A DNA stretch of 64,000 nucleotides from JAABRU01 sp041390465. GTDB taxonomy: Bacteria > Desulfobacterota > Desulfobacteria > Desulfobacterales > Desulfococcaceae. A program made the translations under genes and the position numbers. Below the pieces are notes generated by a model, which was given only the letters and a program-made list of their open reading frames with translations, was not told where the DNA came from and did not search any database. Shown here one piece after another: positions 44,424 through 53,375 of the stretch; the stretch's first letter is position 1; each line of letters opens with the position of its first letter. The stretch spans positions 19,868-83,867 of the forward strand of contig JAWKPW010000011.1 in the NCBI GenBank assembly GCA_041390465.1, read 5' to 3'.

Positions 44424-47045
44424 TCACTTCCGGGTCTTTGTGGTGTAAACACAGATCCGTCTGTCTGCATCTTTCCTGCGCTGCAATCTTGCTTCCATAT
44501 CCTCTCCCCATTCAATCAGAGCCTCCGGATCGGTCACTGCCATTATCGGGCACGCAGATCGGAAACTGACACGCTCCACAGCGCTTCCCGCGTACCATTT
44601 TCCTGCGCTTTCTTTGGTGTGGGATCCCATGATAATCAAATCCGCTTTTGTTTTTTCCGCACATTTCAGAATTTCCTGATGGGGCAGTGCTCCGCCCCAT
44701 ACATGATATTCATGCGCTGTTCCGGCAGGAATCTCTTCCCGGCAGAACTGTTCAAGTTTTTTCTTTGCATTTTCCAGATCCGCCTCATAATTTTCAGAAG
44801 AATATTTTGGATAAGGCGGAATCGGGATCATGTGAAACAAAGAAAGTTTTGACCCGTATTCTGCGGCCATTTTTATGCCAAAATACAAAGCGCATTCGCA
44901 GGATTTGGAAAAATCTATGCAGGCCAGGATATGCTGAAACCCCAGCATGTGTTCCGGGATGACCTGATTCACAATGAGCACAGGACAGGATTCCCGCATA
45001 AGAACCCCTTCCACTGTGCTTCCAATCTTTCCGCGCACCCGCACAACGCCTTTTTCCTCTGCCCTTCCGGAATGCGGGCCCAGAACAATCAAATCCGCTG
45101 CAACCTCCCTTGCCATCCGGACAATCTCTTCCCAAGGAAAACCTGTTGTCACACGGATACTGCAATTTGTCTGAGATGTCAAAACATCCGCGCAGCTTTT
45201 CTCCATTTCCTGTCTGACCAGAGCCTCATAATCCGCATCAGCAATGATTTCCTCCCCTGTTTCAAAATGCCTGACAAGATGCCGGTTTTCGGCCGAAGCA
45301 GACTCCAGCACATGAAGAATCCGCAGTTCCGCCATGTTCCGCTCCGCAATTCGCTCGGCACTCAAAACCGGTGCATCATAAACTGTTGGCAAATCTGTTG
45401 CAGTCAGTATTTTTTTGAACATTTTTCCCCCTTTCATCCATTGGCTGTCATTTTTTGCAGAAGACAGCAGCGCATAATCCCGTGTCAGAATATCCCCCAC
45501 AGTTTCTTCCAGAGGCTTTTGGGTATTCACACAGATGTGCATATCGGCCCCAATCTCATCCAGCGGCTCAAAACTTTTTTTAAAGTCTTCAAAATGATGA
45601 ATCCGCGCATCTGAAACCGAAGGGGAGGTTTCACGTCTGATGAGACGTTCCCTTGTCACTTCCTCCGGAGCCCGGCATTCAGCAAAGACTATACCGACAT
45701 CCATATCTTTTGCAAGGGATAAAACATTCTCCCGGTGATGTCTGCTTCCGTATGTGGCATCCAGAATGACAGATCGGCCTTTTTCAAGCTCCTCCTGGGC
45801 AAGAAGCAGCATCTTTCCATAGGTAAGGGAAGTGGCATCCTTTGCATAAATTTCCTGGCCAAATGATGCGTCTCCTGCAGTTTCCGGCGCAATGCCGAAG
45901 AGCTGCTTGCGAATGACATCCGAACGCAGTGTTCTGATGCAAAATATCTTTGCCAGTTCTTTGGAAACCGTGCTTTTGCCCGATGCAGGCATTCCGCAGA
46001 CAACCCATATGACCGGACGCTTAAACTGCTCTGCATACCCGCAGGCCAGTTCCATATATCTCCGGGTATTGGCAAGAAGTTTCTGACTTGCGGCTTTCCC
46101 GAAATCACATCCCAGCAGACGAAGGCAGTTCACCTTGCACTTTACCATTGCCCGGTAGCATTTGTACAGACTGAGCAGGAGAACACATTCATAATCATTT
46201 GTAAGATCAATATATTCATCAAGCAGATTCTGCCCCAGTTGGGGAAATCCCTCATATTCAAGTTCCATAATCAGAAATGCCAGATCCGAGGTAATGTCCT
46301 GATACCGGAACTGCGCGTTGAACTCAATGCAGTCAACAATGCAGATTCCCTGTTCGGTAAAATAAATATGCTCAGGTTTGAGATCACCGTGACAGTCCCG
46401 GATCTTTCCTTTTTCCATTCGATGGGCAAAAAGCGCTTTCCGGCCGCGCAGAAAGGAACCGGTTGCTGCACGCACAATCTGGAACAGTCGTTCATCCAGA
46501 AATTCACCGGCAAAGACTTGGATTTCCGCAAAATTGTCCTCCAGATTTTTTGCCACAGCTTCCCGCGATCCAAAGGTGCTGATGTGTACATTTGTCTCTG
46601 CCCTGCTGTAAAATTCCGTCAGCCGCCGGGCAAGGGATTTGATCTTTTCCGCATCAAGTTTTGATTTTTTCAGCAGTTGGGGCATAGCGCAGTCATCGGA
46701 AAGCTGACGCATTTTGACCGCATATTCAACTGCTGTGCCAAGGCCGTTGAGAGAATACTTTCCCTCATGGAAGGTGATAGGTATCACCTCCAGATAAACA
46801 TGGGGAGCCAGCCTGCGGTTGAGGATTATTTCCTGGGTGCAGAAATGCCTGCGCTTTTCCAGGGTGCTGAAATCAAGAAATCCGAGTTTGAGGGCTTTTT
46901 TGATTTTGTAAACATAATTCCCGGTCAGAAACACTTTGGAAATATGCGTTTCCACCTGCTGTATGGAATCTGCGGGATGCGGATAAAATTCAGGCTGCTG
47001 CATAGCCTGAAAGATTTCTGCCTGATGATTTGTGTTTTCATTCAT
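44424..47045 (-). CDS. Fusion: aminoglycoside-phosphotransferase-like kinase, AAA/P-loop kinase, two USP domains
   Basis: 873 residues from ATG 47045 (ATG 47057 also possible). Residues about 1-320 form a phosphotransferase fold with the catalytic HGDLKPEH and IVDCIEFN. Residues about 325-510 form a P-loop kinase (GMPASGKST Walker A, RSVILDATY). This pair is a known bifunctional family. It continues without a break into two universal-stress domains: about 525-680 (MFKKILTATDLP, LIVLGPHSG) and about 690-830 (GFQHILACIDFS, LIIMGSHTKESAGKWYAGSAVERV). Both keep the nucleotide-loop glycines in part. Substrates are unknown; a stress-responsive kinase is suggested. Convergent with the ketosynthase operon. 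Confidence 0.82.
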   Translation of the reverse strand: MNENTNHQAEIFQAMQQPEFYPHPADSIQQVETHISKVFLTGNYVYKIKKALKLGFLDFSTLEKRRHFCTQEIILNRRLAPHVYLEVIPITFHEGKYSLNGLGTAVEYAVKMRQLSDDCAMPQLLKKSKLDAEKIKSLARRLTEFYSRAETNVHISTFGSREAVAKNLEDNFAEIQVFAGEFLDERLFQIVRAATGSFLRGRKALFAHRMEKGKIRDCHGDLKPEHIYFTEQGICIVDCIEFNAQFRYQDITSDLAFLIMELEYEGFPQLGQNLLDEYIDLTNDYECVLLLSLYKCYRAMVKCKVNCLRLLGCDFGKAASQKLLANTRRYMELACGYAEQFKRPVIWVVCGMPASGKSTVSKELAKIFCIRTLRSDVIRKQLFGIAPETAGDASFGQEIYAKDATSLTYGKMLLLAQEELEKGRSVILDATYGSRHHRENVLSLAKDMDVGIVFAECRAPEEVTRERLIRRETSPSVSDARIHHFEDFKKSFEPLDEIGADMHICVNTQKPLEETVGDILTRDYALLSSAKNDSQWMKGGKMFKKILTATDLPTVYDAPVLSAERIAERNMAELRILHVLESASAENRHLVRHFETGEEIIADADYEALVRQEMEKSCADVLTSQTNCSIRVTTGFPWEEIVRMAREVAADLIVLGPHSGRAEEKGVVRVRGKIGSTVEGVLMRESCPVLIVNQVIPEHMLGFQHILACIDFSKSCECALYFGIKMAAEYGSKLSLFHMIPIPPYPKYSSENYEADLENAKKKLEQFCREEIPAGTAHEYHVWGGALPHQEILKCAEKTKADLIIMGSHTKESAGKWYAGSAVERVSFRSACPIMAVTDPEALIEWGEDMEARLQRRKDADRRICVYTTKTRK

Positions 47046-47240
47046 AATGGTGACCATATGCGCAGTACATGGACGATTCTGTTTTCCTCATCAAATGAAC
47101 AGACTATCCGGTTCTGATGTTCCGTGACAGGCCAACTCCATGCCTGATTTGACTTTTTCCCAGCGTAAGACCATATTTCATCCAGCTCCGAAACGGGACA
47201 TTTTTTGATGCAGGAACTGTCCCGGAAATTGGGGACAACT
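47042..47240 (-). pseudogene. Possible transposase or RelE-like toxin fragment
   Basis: The segment reads SELDEIWSYAGKKSNQAWSW, which recalls the DExW region of IS1-type transposases, then NRIVCSFDEENRIVHVLRIW, which recalls the C-terminus of RelE-type toxins. The frame upstream (to 47548) shows no family. I cannot decide between the two readings; it is in any case too short for a whole gene. It overlaps the start of the kinase fusion by 4 bases. Confidence 0.3.
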
Positions 47241-48217
47241 TTTCTGCAAATTTTTTTCAGTGACACAGGCTTTTCTGTTTGGCAATCTTTTGATCCTTTC
47301 TGGTTATTGCTGTTCCTGAAACATCTGGGTTTCGGAAACAAGACTGACACCGCCCTTGCCGATGGAAACTGCTTCATTTGCACACCAAAGTCTTCCTGAC
47401 TTTTCATCCGGACGAGTGTTTGTTCTTTCATGCTTTTCCCTGATATCTTTAAGTTGCATATTTTGCTGATAACATACAATAAAACATTGTTCAAGTTATT
47501 TTGAAAACAGGCGCGCCCTTGGACATTTGCTCCCCTTTCCGAATTCAAATTTTAATTTTTTGACGGTGGCGCAACGCCTATGATGAATTCTGTTTCCCAA
47601 ACGCAAACGCCCTATGCTGCCCATTTCGACAGACAGTTCCCAGAGGATTACAAAAGCAAAAAGGCGTTTCTTGCGCGGGTGCTGAAAAAATCGCTGCCCC
47701 CGGCTTTGCAAATTGCTATACAGCGCCGGGAATAGGGAAAAGTTCCAGCGCTCCCCCATGTGAATTGTTCCGCATATTTCTCTTGAAACCATTTGAAAAG
47801 ACAGAATTTTATTCAGGGGAGAATACCGTGTATATTCCCAATGAAATGATAACCCGATCTGGAGACTGTGCCATGCCTCATTCCAGGCAGCGTCCGTGAA
47901 GGTCGGTCAGGTTCATGCCGGAAAGATCAGCAGCAATAAATTCAGAAAATTATAAAAATGTCAACAGAACCTAAATCATTTTGCAAAAGTTATTATGGAT
48001 TCCGGCTTTCGCCGGAATGATGAAAGGCACGAAACTGACCCCTCCAGACGGAATCAGGAAAAGCGCAGCACGGGAAATCATTGACAGTAACCGAATCTTG
48101 TCAAACATTGACAGGCGGAAACAAATCATGTAAACAAAATGGCAGTGTTGGTGTATACATTGTCTGCTGCAAACGGAAATGGCATTATTGTGCCGCATGG
48201 ACATAAAGGAGGAGATT
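47241..48217. other. Long intergenic region
   Basis: Nearly 1 kb without a supported gene. It includes the palindrome GATTCCGGCTTTCGCCGGAATGATG (47999-48022 region), and a stretch at 47510-47760 whose minus strand reads GRLRLGNRIHHRRCATVKK, a phrase of the kind produced by translating intergenic repeats. Confidence 0.45.
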
Positions 48218-48535
48218 ATGCTGACAGCTTCACAGAAGAAAAAATTTATGGCCTTTTTCAATCAATTGGATACGGACAAAAGCGGAACCATCGAATTCAG
48301 GGATTTTGCAGTTCAGGCATTTAACAAAAAGATGCAAAAAGGCTGGAGCGATGACAGTGCCGAGTGGAAAAAACTGATTGAATCCAAACAGAAAGCCTGG
48401 AACGGAATTCAGAAAATCGTTGATCTGAACAATGATGGCCGTGTGAGCGCCGAGGAATGGCTTGTGTTTTGCGAAAAAGCAATGGCAAGGAGCAAAAGCG
48501 GCGAGACACCGGAATGGCTGACCCGCCTTCTTTAG
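48218..48535 (+). CDS. Small EF-hand calcium-binding protein
   Basis: 105 residues from ATG 48218, with a strong ribosome site (AAGGAGGAG 5 bases upstream). Two EF-hand loops: DTDKSGTIEFRD (residues 18-29, Asp in place of the usual final Glu) and DLNNDGRVSAEE (69-80). No signal peptide, so it is cytoplasmic, resembling calsymin-type bacterial calcium sensors or buffers. Convergent with rlmB across a bidirectional terminator. Confidence 0.85.
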   Translation: MLTASQKKKFMAFFNQLDTDKSGTIEFRDFAVQAFNKKMQKGWSDDSAEWKKLIESKQKAWNGIQKIVDLNNDGRVSAEEWLVFCEKAMARSKSGETPEWLTRLL

Positions 48536-48562
48536 AAAACCTGTTTGAAAGAACAGTAACAG

Positions 48563-48598
48563 AAAAAAACCGGATTTTTCTGAAAAATCCGGTTTTTT
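48563..48598. terminator. Bidirectional terminator, AACCGG family
   Basis: AAAAAAACCGGATTTTT-CTG-AAAAATCCGGTTTTTT, between the convergent EF-hand and rlmB genes, 28 bases after one stop and 10 after the other. Confidence 0.8.
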
Positions 48599-48608
48599 GA
48601 ATATCCAT

Positions 48609-49358
48609 TTATCTCCGTGTTTTTAATTTCTCCGGTTCGGTTCTCTGCCGGTATGCCTCATACATCACCACCGCACCTGCCACGGATGCGTTCAGGGAAT
48701 CAATCTGTCCTTCCTGCGGAATGCGGATTAAAAAATCACAGTGTTTGCGCACCAGCGGACGGATGCCTTTTTCCTCTCCGCCGATGACGATGGCCAGAGG
48801 CCCGGTCAGATCGCTTTGAAACAGGGACTGATTCCCGTCTGCGGCCATGCCTGCAATCCACATGCCCTTTTCCTTCAATTCCTTTATGGTGTTCACCAAG
48901 TTTGCAACCTGCACCACAGGCATATGCTCCAGCGCACCCGCAGATGCTCTGGACACGGACGGAACCGGGGATGCCGCGCGATCTTTGGGAAGAATCACAC
49001 CGTCCACACCCGCGCACAGCGCAGTGCGAATCAGTGCGCCCAGATTATGGGTGTCAGAAATGCTGTCGGTCAGCAGAAGAAAAGTATCCGGTTTTTCCGG
49101 CAGAACGGAGAGATCCGCGAGCGGATAGCTCTGGGCTTTGGCTCCGATGCCCTGATGAAATTCCGAACCGCACAGGGAGGTGAGTTCTTTGGGAGTGATC
49201 TGTTTTATTGGGACATGCACACTGGCGGCAAGCGCGGCCATCTCCGCAATGCGGGGGGAAGGCCGATCTTTGCAGATATAAATTTCAAACATCCTGCGCC
49301 GGCCCGCGCGCATGGCTTCCCGCACAGAATGCAGCCCGAAAAGAATTTCTGTTTTCAT
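48609..49358 (-). CDS. rlmB: 23S rRNA (guanosine 2'-O)-methyltransferase, TrmH/RlmB family
   Basis: 249-residue SPOUT methyltransferase that modifies 23S rRNA G2251 in the RlmB group. N-terminal substrate-binding domain (GLHSVREAMRAG), then the three SPOUT motifs: TDSISDTHNLGALIRTA, IVIGGEEKGI and DSLNASVAGAVVMYEAYRQR. It overlaps gmk by 4 bases (ATGA), last in the operon. Confidence 0.92.
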   Translation of the reverse strand: MKTEILFGLHSVREAMRAGRRRMFEIYICKDRPSPRIAEMAALAASVHVPIKQITPKELTSLCGSEFHQGIGAKAQSYPLADLSVLPEKPDTFLLLTDSISDTHNLGALIRTALCAGVDGVILPKDRAASPVPSVSRASAGALEHMPVVQVANLVNTIKELKEKGMWIAGMAADGNQSLFQSDLTGPLAIVIGGEEKGIRPLVRKHCDFLIRIPQEGQIDSLNASVAGAVVMYEAYRQRTEPEKLKTRR

Positions 49359-49951
49359 TTCTCTGCCTTTCCATTGCGGGAGTTTTCAATCACGGAAATC
49401 ATTCGGGCAGTGGCTTCAGAGAGATTGTCATTGACAATGATATGCAGGTAACTGTCTTTGCGCGCAATTTCCCCTTTTGCATTTTCCACCCGTCTGGCAA
49501 TCACCTCCGGGCTGTCCGTGCCTCTGCTTTCCATTCGGATGCGCAGTTCATCAAAACAGGGGGGCATAATGAAAATTGTCACAGCATCCGGATAGCGTTT
49601 GAGTATCTTTTCCGTTCCCTGCACATCAATATCCAGCAGCATGTCCATGCCCGCTGCCAGTGTCTGATCCAGCAGCTCGGCAGAGGTTCCGTAATAATTT
49701 CCATGCACTTCTGCCCATTCTGCCCATTTGCCGGATGCAATGCCCCGGGCAAATTCCTCTTTGCTGATGAAATAATAATCCTTGCCGTGAATTTCACTGC
49801 CTCTGGGTGTGCGTGTGGTGTAGGACACGGAATAGCGGATCTCACTGAAATGCTTCAGTGCTGCTTGGCACATGGTGGTTTTTCCGGCTCCGGAAGGAGC
49901 GGAGACAATAAAAAGAATGCCTCTTTTCCTGTTTTCTGATGCAGATGTCAT
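49355..49951 (-). CDS. gmk: Guanylate kinase
   Basis: 198 residues. Converts GMP to GDP with ATP. P-loop SAPSGAGKTT, GMP-binding SYTTRTPRGSEIHGKDYYF, and lid region RIRMESRGTDSPEVIARRVENA. Normal length. Overlaps remA before it (4 bases) and rlmB after it (4 bases). Confidence 0.97.
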   Translation of the reverse strand: MTSASENRKRGILFIVSAPSGAGKTTMCQAALKHFSEIRYSVSYTTRTPRGSEIHGKDYYFISKEEFARGIASGKWAEWAEVHGNYYGTSAELLDQTLAAGMDMLLDIDVQGTEKILKRYPDAVTIFIMPPCFDELRIRMESRGTDSPEVIARRVENAKGEIARKDSYLHIIVNDNLSEATARMISVIENSRNGKAEK

Positions 49952-50220
49952 GGAATCTGTTCTTCTTTTGCGTCTTTCATCGCGGATGTGAAGCGCTGGG
50001 AAATTGTTTCTGCCTGGATAGCCGAAAGAACAATATGATTGCTGTCCATTACAATAATGGAACGGGTTCTGCGTCCGTGGGTCGCGTCAATCATGCGCTT
50101 TTCGTCTCTTGCCTCATCTTTAAGCCGTTTCATGGGTGCGGAATTGGGTGAAACAATGGCCACCACACGATCAGCCACCACTGTGTTCCCAAAACCGATA
50201 TTGAGCAGAACCTGCTCCAT
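49948..50220 (-). CDS. remA: RemA / DUF370 family regulator
   Basis: 90 residues from ATG 50220 (GGAGGAAAC directly upstream; the frame extends six codons further). RemA proteins are small DNA-binding regulators, controlling matrix genes in Bacillus. Motifs: LLNIGFGNTVVADRVVAIVSP, SAPMKRLKDEARDEKRMIDATHGRRTRSIIVMDSNH. In many bacteria it lies between yicC and gmk; here the yicC side is separated by a 1.5-kb insertion. Confidence 0.93.
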   Translation of the reverse strand: MEQVLLNIGFGNTVVADRVVAIVSPNSAPMKRLKDEARDEKRMIDATHGRRTRSIIVMDSNHIVLSAIQAETISQRFTSAMKDAKEEQIP

Positions 50221-50350
50221 GTTTCCTCCAAATTTCAATTATCAGTTATCAATTATCAGTCACCGGTTGGGGTGTTCAGGTTCCGTTATCCGATTGTCAG
50301 GAAGTTAAGCATCCGTGACAGCCATATGTTTCAATAATTGCTTATCCAAT

Positions 50351-50686
50351 TCAATTTACTGAATAATCAGTAAACTGTCTTCTGTAGGGTTCGTGAAATG
50401 CCAGAACAATATCTTCCTTTGGCACACCATATTCTGTCAGTTCACGTGCAATACGATGCTCGGTTCCATTATGCTGAATCCATATTTTGCCGTTTTTTAT
50501 GTCAATGTGAAGCGAACAGCCGTAAACCCTTTTATTGTTGTGCCATCCGATGTTCAGTATCTGATAATGATCATTTTCTCTGTCGGAAACTGTCTGCACT
50601 TCCACTTCCCCGAATGATGGTTTACAGCTTCCATATTTTTTTATTATTTCAGTGATATAACTTCTGTATTTTTCTAGTTTGTCCAT
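50351..50686 (-). CDS. xisI: XisI-like protein
   Basis: 111 residues. XisI family, first known as an fdxN element excision controlling factor in heterocystous cyanobacteria but widespread elsewhere with unknown role. Motifs: DHYQILNIGWHNNKRVYGC, HIDIKNGKIWIQHNGTE, and ELTEYGVPKEDIVLAFHEPYRR at the end. It overlaps xisH by 13 bases. Confidence 0.9.
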   Translation of the reverse strand: MDKLEKYRSYITEIIKKYGSCKPSFGEVEVQTVSDRENDHYQILNIGWHNNKRVYGCSLHIDIKNGKIWIQHNGTEHRIARELTEYGVPKEDIVLAFHEPYRRQFTDYSVN

Positions 50687-51090
50687 AATTCAATCTCCTC
50701 TCTCTGAGCATTGTATGCAATCAGGCGGATCTGGTTTTTTCTGACCGACATCTGCCCAAAACGGCTTCTGAAGAATGAATCATAAATATCAGCAGGCACC
50801 GCCAGATAAAGAATTCGATCAGGTTCTGTTTCCTCCAAAATGTTGCGATAAGTGATAAACTGTCCCAAAGCAGTATGAAATTCATAAACTGTTGAATCGC
50901 TGATAAAACTTTTTATTTCAACAGCAATCTTTATTCCTTCTTTTTCTGCCGCCAGAATTTTTTCTGCTCCGAGATCGATATAAAATTCAGTGTCACCATA
51001 CCTTATAAAATAAGGATCATGCGTAATTTTCCAGCCTTCTCTGATCAGTGCATTTTTGACAGCGCTGTGAAAATTGTCTCTTGCAGACAT
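50674..51090 (-). CDS. xisH: XisH-like protein
   Basis: 138 residues from ATG 51090 (GAGGTG 7 bases upstream; ATG 51096 also possible). XisH has a PD-(D/E)xK-like core: YIDLGAEKILAAEKEGIKIAVEIKSF supplies the Asp and the ExK. Remaining features are DNFHSAVKNALIREGWKITHDPY and ILYLAVPADIYDSFF. It pairs with xisI. The module lies inside a housekeeping operon and has no recombinase beside it. Confidence 0.9.
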   Translation of the reverse strand: MSARDNFHSAVKNALIREGWKITHDPYFIRYGDTEFYIDLGAEKILAAEKEGIKIAVEIKSFISDSTVYEFHTALGQFITYRNILEETEPDRILYLAVPADIYDSFFRSRFGQMSVRKNQIRLIAYNAQREEIELWTN

Positions 51091-51130
51091 TTTCATCACC
51101 TCATGACAGGTTCCTGTTCCTGATAAATTT

Positions 51131-51235
51131 AATCGACAAAGTTCACCCCCGAGCTTGCTGGCAGCACTGTTGCTGGCGAAGCCAAAAGCAACAGGCATGC
51201 CAGCGAGTTCAGTCCGGTGCAACTACTGGTTAGGC
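51131..51235. other. attC-like recombination site
   Basis: Imperfect 100-bp palindrome: GTTAGGC (51229-51235) at one end, TGCACCGGACTGAACTCGCTGGCA (minus strand) pairing with TGCCAGCAAGCTCGGGGGTGAAC, and an inner TGTTGCT/AGCAACA arm. It follows the stop of the cassette-like gene by 12 bases, as in integron cassettes. The far core is degenerate (GTCGATT in place of GTTRRRY). Confidence 0.5.
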
Positions 51236-51247
51236 TCTTCCTTATGA

Positions 51248-51583
51248 CTACTGATATCTACTGTGATCTGCTTCAATCTCCATGAAGCTCTCTTGAGTAT
51301 TCAACAGTTCCGACAACTGCTGTACGGCTGCTTGATTATCAGATGCCATTATGAAAACCATATCCCAACTATCTATCGAGATCATGAACTGGCCAATATT
51401 ACTATTGCAGTTGAGGAGTACTTCATTATTGATCCAAAGGTCTTGAATATCACCTACCTGAATATCAATTACTTCAAGTGCTTGGAATAGTTGCTTGAAG
51501 AACTCATCATCTATTTGGTCTATGAAGAATTCGATAAGGTATTCCGTACTCTTGAAGCATGGTCTTATTGTGTATTTGTACAT
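51248..51583 (-). CDS. Hypothetical protein in a cassette-like setting
   Basis: 111 residues from ATG 51583 (the frame is open to 51622). No family recognised. It is acidic and hydrophobic (FFIDQIDDEFFKQLFQALEV, LNCNSNIGQFMISIDSWDMV), and visibly more A+T-rich than the neighbouring housekeeping genes. The ATG lies 6 bases after a GTTAGGC core and the stop lies 12 bases before an attC-like palindrome, which is the layout of a promoterless integron cassette. Role unknown. Confidence 0.6.
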   Translation of the reverse strand: MYKYTIRPCFKSTEYLIEFFIDQIDDEFFKQLFQALEVIDIQVGDIQDLWINNEVLLNCNSNIGQFMISIDSWDMVFIMASDNQAAVQQLSELLNTQESFMEIEADHSRYQ

Positions 51584-51589
51584 GAAAAT

Positions 51590-51651
51590 GCCTAACCTGC
51601 TTCTGCGCCTAACCAAAGACATAACGGACAGCGGGTTTATTCCGCCGTCCG
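51590..51651. other. attC-like half site with two GTTAGGC cores
   Basis: Minus strand reads GTTAGGC twice (51590-51596 and 51607-51613), preceded by a hairpin CGGACGGCGG/CCGCTGTCCG (51625-51651). It resembles the right end of an integron attC site and borders the cassette-like gene on its 5' side. Confidence 0.4.
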
Positions 51652-51766
51652 GCTGAGTGATCAGAAATTTCCTTTCTTAATCAGGCAAAACTGGTAACAG
51701 GAATATTCCGGCTGTAGACAGAAGCTGCTGATGGAGTTTAACACGCTCAGTTTCTTATCTGAATAT

Positions 51767-52648
51767 TCATTCCACATTCTGCACCTGTTCCCGGATTTTT
51801 TCCAACTCAGATTTGAGTTCCACAATCATGTGCGAAACCCCGGCATTTCCGGTTTTTGATCCCATGGTGTTGAATTCCCGGTTGAATTCCTGCAGAAGAA
51901 AATTGAGTTTTCTTCCTGCGGCCTCATCTGAGGCCATGATGGCCCTGAACTGCTGCACATGACTGCCCGCGCGCACGATTTCCTCGGAAATGTCGCTGCG
52001 ATCCGCCAAAAATGCGGCTTCCTGGGCAATGCGGGCCGGATCAATTTCAACCATTCCCTGGGTCAGGGCACAAATGCGTGCTTTCAGCCGTTCCTGATAA
52101 TGGGAAAGCAGCCCGTCTGATTCGGCTGCAATTTTTTCAATGGCAGATTCAATGGAATCCATGCGCTTTGCAAAATCCTGTGCAAGATATGCTCCCTCTG
52201 TTTTCCGCATGGCCTCCAGTCCGTCAAGAGCCTCTGTCAGACACTGCTGTATCACAGGCCAGCAGGTTTCCGGTTCCACAGTGTTTTCCGCAGGCCGGAT
52301 AATGCCGTTCACACGGCTGAGATCCTCTATGCAGATGGGTCTTTCAATGCCAAAGCGTTCTTTCAGTTCCGACAATGCCCGGTAATAGGCAGCAGCTTTG
52401 CTTTCATCAATTTCATATGCACATGCGGTTTCAGACACATCCTGCACCTGCAGTTTCACTTCCACTCTGCCCCGTGCGGTTCTTTCAGAAACCAGAGTTT
52501 TGATTTTGTCTTCCAACGTCTGAAAAATCTGCGGAACCCGGAGTGTAAGATCCAGATACCGGCTGTTGTAGGAACGGATTTCTGCCGAGACTGTCAGATT
52601 TCCCTCTGTTTTTTCAGCTCTGGCAAATGCGGTCATGCTTCTGATCAT
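51767..52648 (-). CDS. yicC: YicC-family endoribonuclease
   Basis: 293 residues. The start MIRSMTAFARAE is the family's canonical N-terminus, with GGCAGGAAAAC upstream. Other features: EIRSYNSRYLDLTLRVP, and the C-terminal GRKLNFLLQEFNREFNTMGSKTG. Members act as endoribonucleases in RNA turnover. It overlaps the DUF4416 gene by 35 bases. Usually remA and gmk follow directly; here they lie beyond the xisHI/cassette insertion. Confidence 0.95.
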   Translation of the reverse strand: MIRSMTAFARAEKTEGNLTVSAEIRSYNSRYLDLTLRVPQIFQTLEDKIKTLVSERTARGRVEVKLQVQDVSETACAYEIDESKAAAYYRALSELKERFGIERPICIEDLSRVNGIIRPAENTVEPETCWPVIQQCLTEALDGLEAMRKTEGAYLAQDFAKRMDSIESAIEKIAAESDGLLSHYQERLKARICALTQGMVEIDPARIAQEAAFLADRSDISEEIVRAGSHVQQFRAIMASDEAAGRKLNFLLQEFNREFNTMGSKTGNAGVSHMIVELKSELEKIREQVQNVE

Positions 52649-53177
52649 GTTTTCCTGCCTTTATTTCATAAAGATAGCGTTTGCGAACCTGCCGGAGAAA
52701 AGCAAGCATGTTTTCATCCGCGTAATCCGGATACGTCCAGGGCAGGGTCTGAAAATCCCCTTTGGTATATATCAGGGTCAGATCTGCATACACTTCCCGG
52801 CCAATATAAATCCGGTGGGTAAAATTCTTGCCGGTGGCCAGCACAAAGCGTTCCGGCAGCAGATAGCCCGGATCAATATTCACACGGCGTCTGCCATCCT
52901 GCATATACTTCTTTTCCAGTTCATAGGCAAACCATTTGATTTTCGGCAGATAATCCTGGTGGATCAGCTCCCGGAAACTCAGCATCCGCCGGAACAGCGA
53001 ATCGCCCATCTCCGGGGCATAATAATCCGTATAATCAAAATCCAGCCAGGGACTGATCATGTCAGGCTGCCCGAATTTGGCGGACAGTTCTTCTCCGACC
53101 GGTTTGAACAGCTCTTTGTCCTGCATAAAAAACCCAATGACAAGTTTGGCTGGCTGGGGAGGCCGGGGGATACTCAT
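52614..53177 (-). CDS. DUF4416 family protein
   Basis: 187 residues, function unknown. Features: AKLVIGFFMQDKELF at the start, SPWLDFDYTDYYAPEMG, RRRVNIDPGYLLPERFVLATGKNFTHRIY and GVYADLTLIY-type strand (EVYADLTLIYTKGDFQ). The family is common in deltaproteobacteria next to yicC. It starts 4 bases after the Trm112-like gene. Confidence 0.9.
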   Translation of the reverse strand: MSIPRPPQPAKLVIGFFMQDKELFKPVGEELSAKFGQPDMISPWLDFDYTDYYAPEMGDSLFRRMLSFRELIHQDYLPKIKWFAYELEKKYMQDGRRRVNIDPGYLLPERFVLATGKNFTHRIYIGREVYADLTLIYTKGDFQTLPWTYPDYADENMLAFLRQVRKRYLYEIKAGKHDQKHDRICQS

Positions 53178-53181
53178 GGTG

Positions 53182-53355
53182 TCACTCTTTCAGGGGTTTT
53201 GCCTCATCAATGAGCATGATGGGGATATTGTCTCTGATTTCATACACCAGTCTGCATTTTCTGCAGATCAGTCCGTCTTCGCTCTCATTGAGATTCAGAT
53301 CCCCCTTGCATTTGGGACATGCCAGAATATCCAGCAGTTGTTTGCTGATTGCCAT
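53182..53355 (-). CDS. Trm112 family zinc-ribbon protein
   Basis: 57 residues, with GGAGAG before ATG 53355. Two Cys pairs (CPKCKG and CRKC) form a zinc ribbon, and the N-terminus (LLDILACPKCKGDLNL) and end (IRDNIPIMLIDEA) fit the Trm112/UPF0434 family, whose members activate methyltransferases or have unknown roles in bacteria. First gene of the operon with DUF4416 and yicC. Confidence 0.92.
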   Translation of the reverse strand: MAISKQLLDILACPKCKGDLNLNESEDGLICRKCRLVYEIRDNIPIMLIDEAKPLKE

Positions 53356-53375
53356 AAAATATCTCTCCTTTCAGA

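Noticed and set aside
47496..47792. Minus-strand 98-codon frame containing GRLRLGNRIHHRRCATVKK
   Set aside because: Looks like translated intergenic repeat; no ribosome site and no domain. Left as intergenic.
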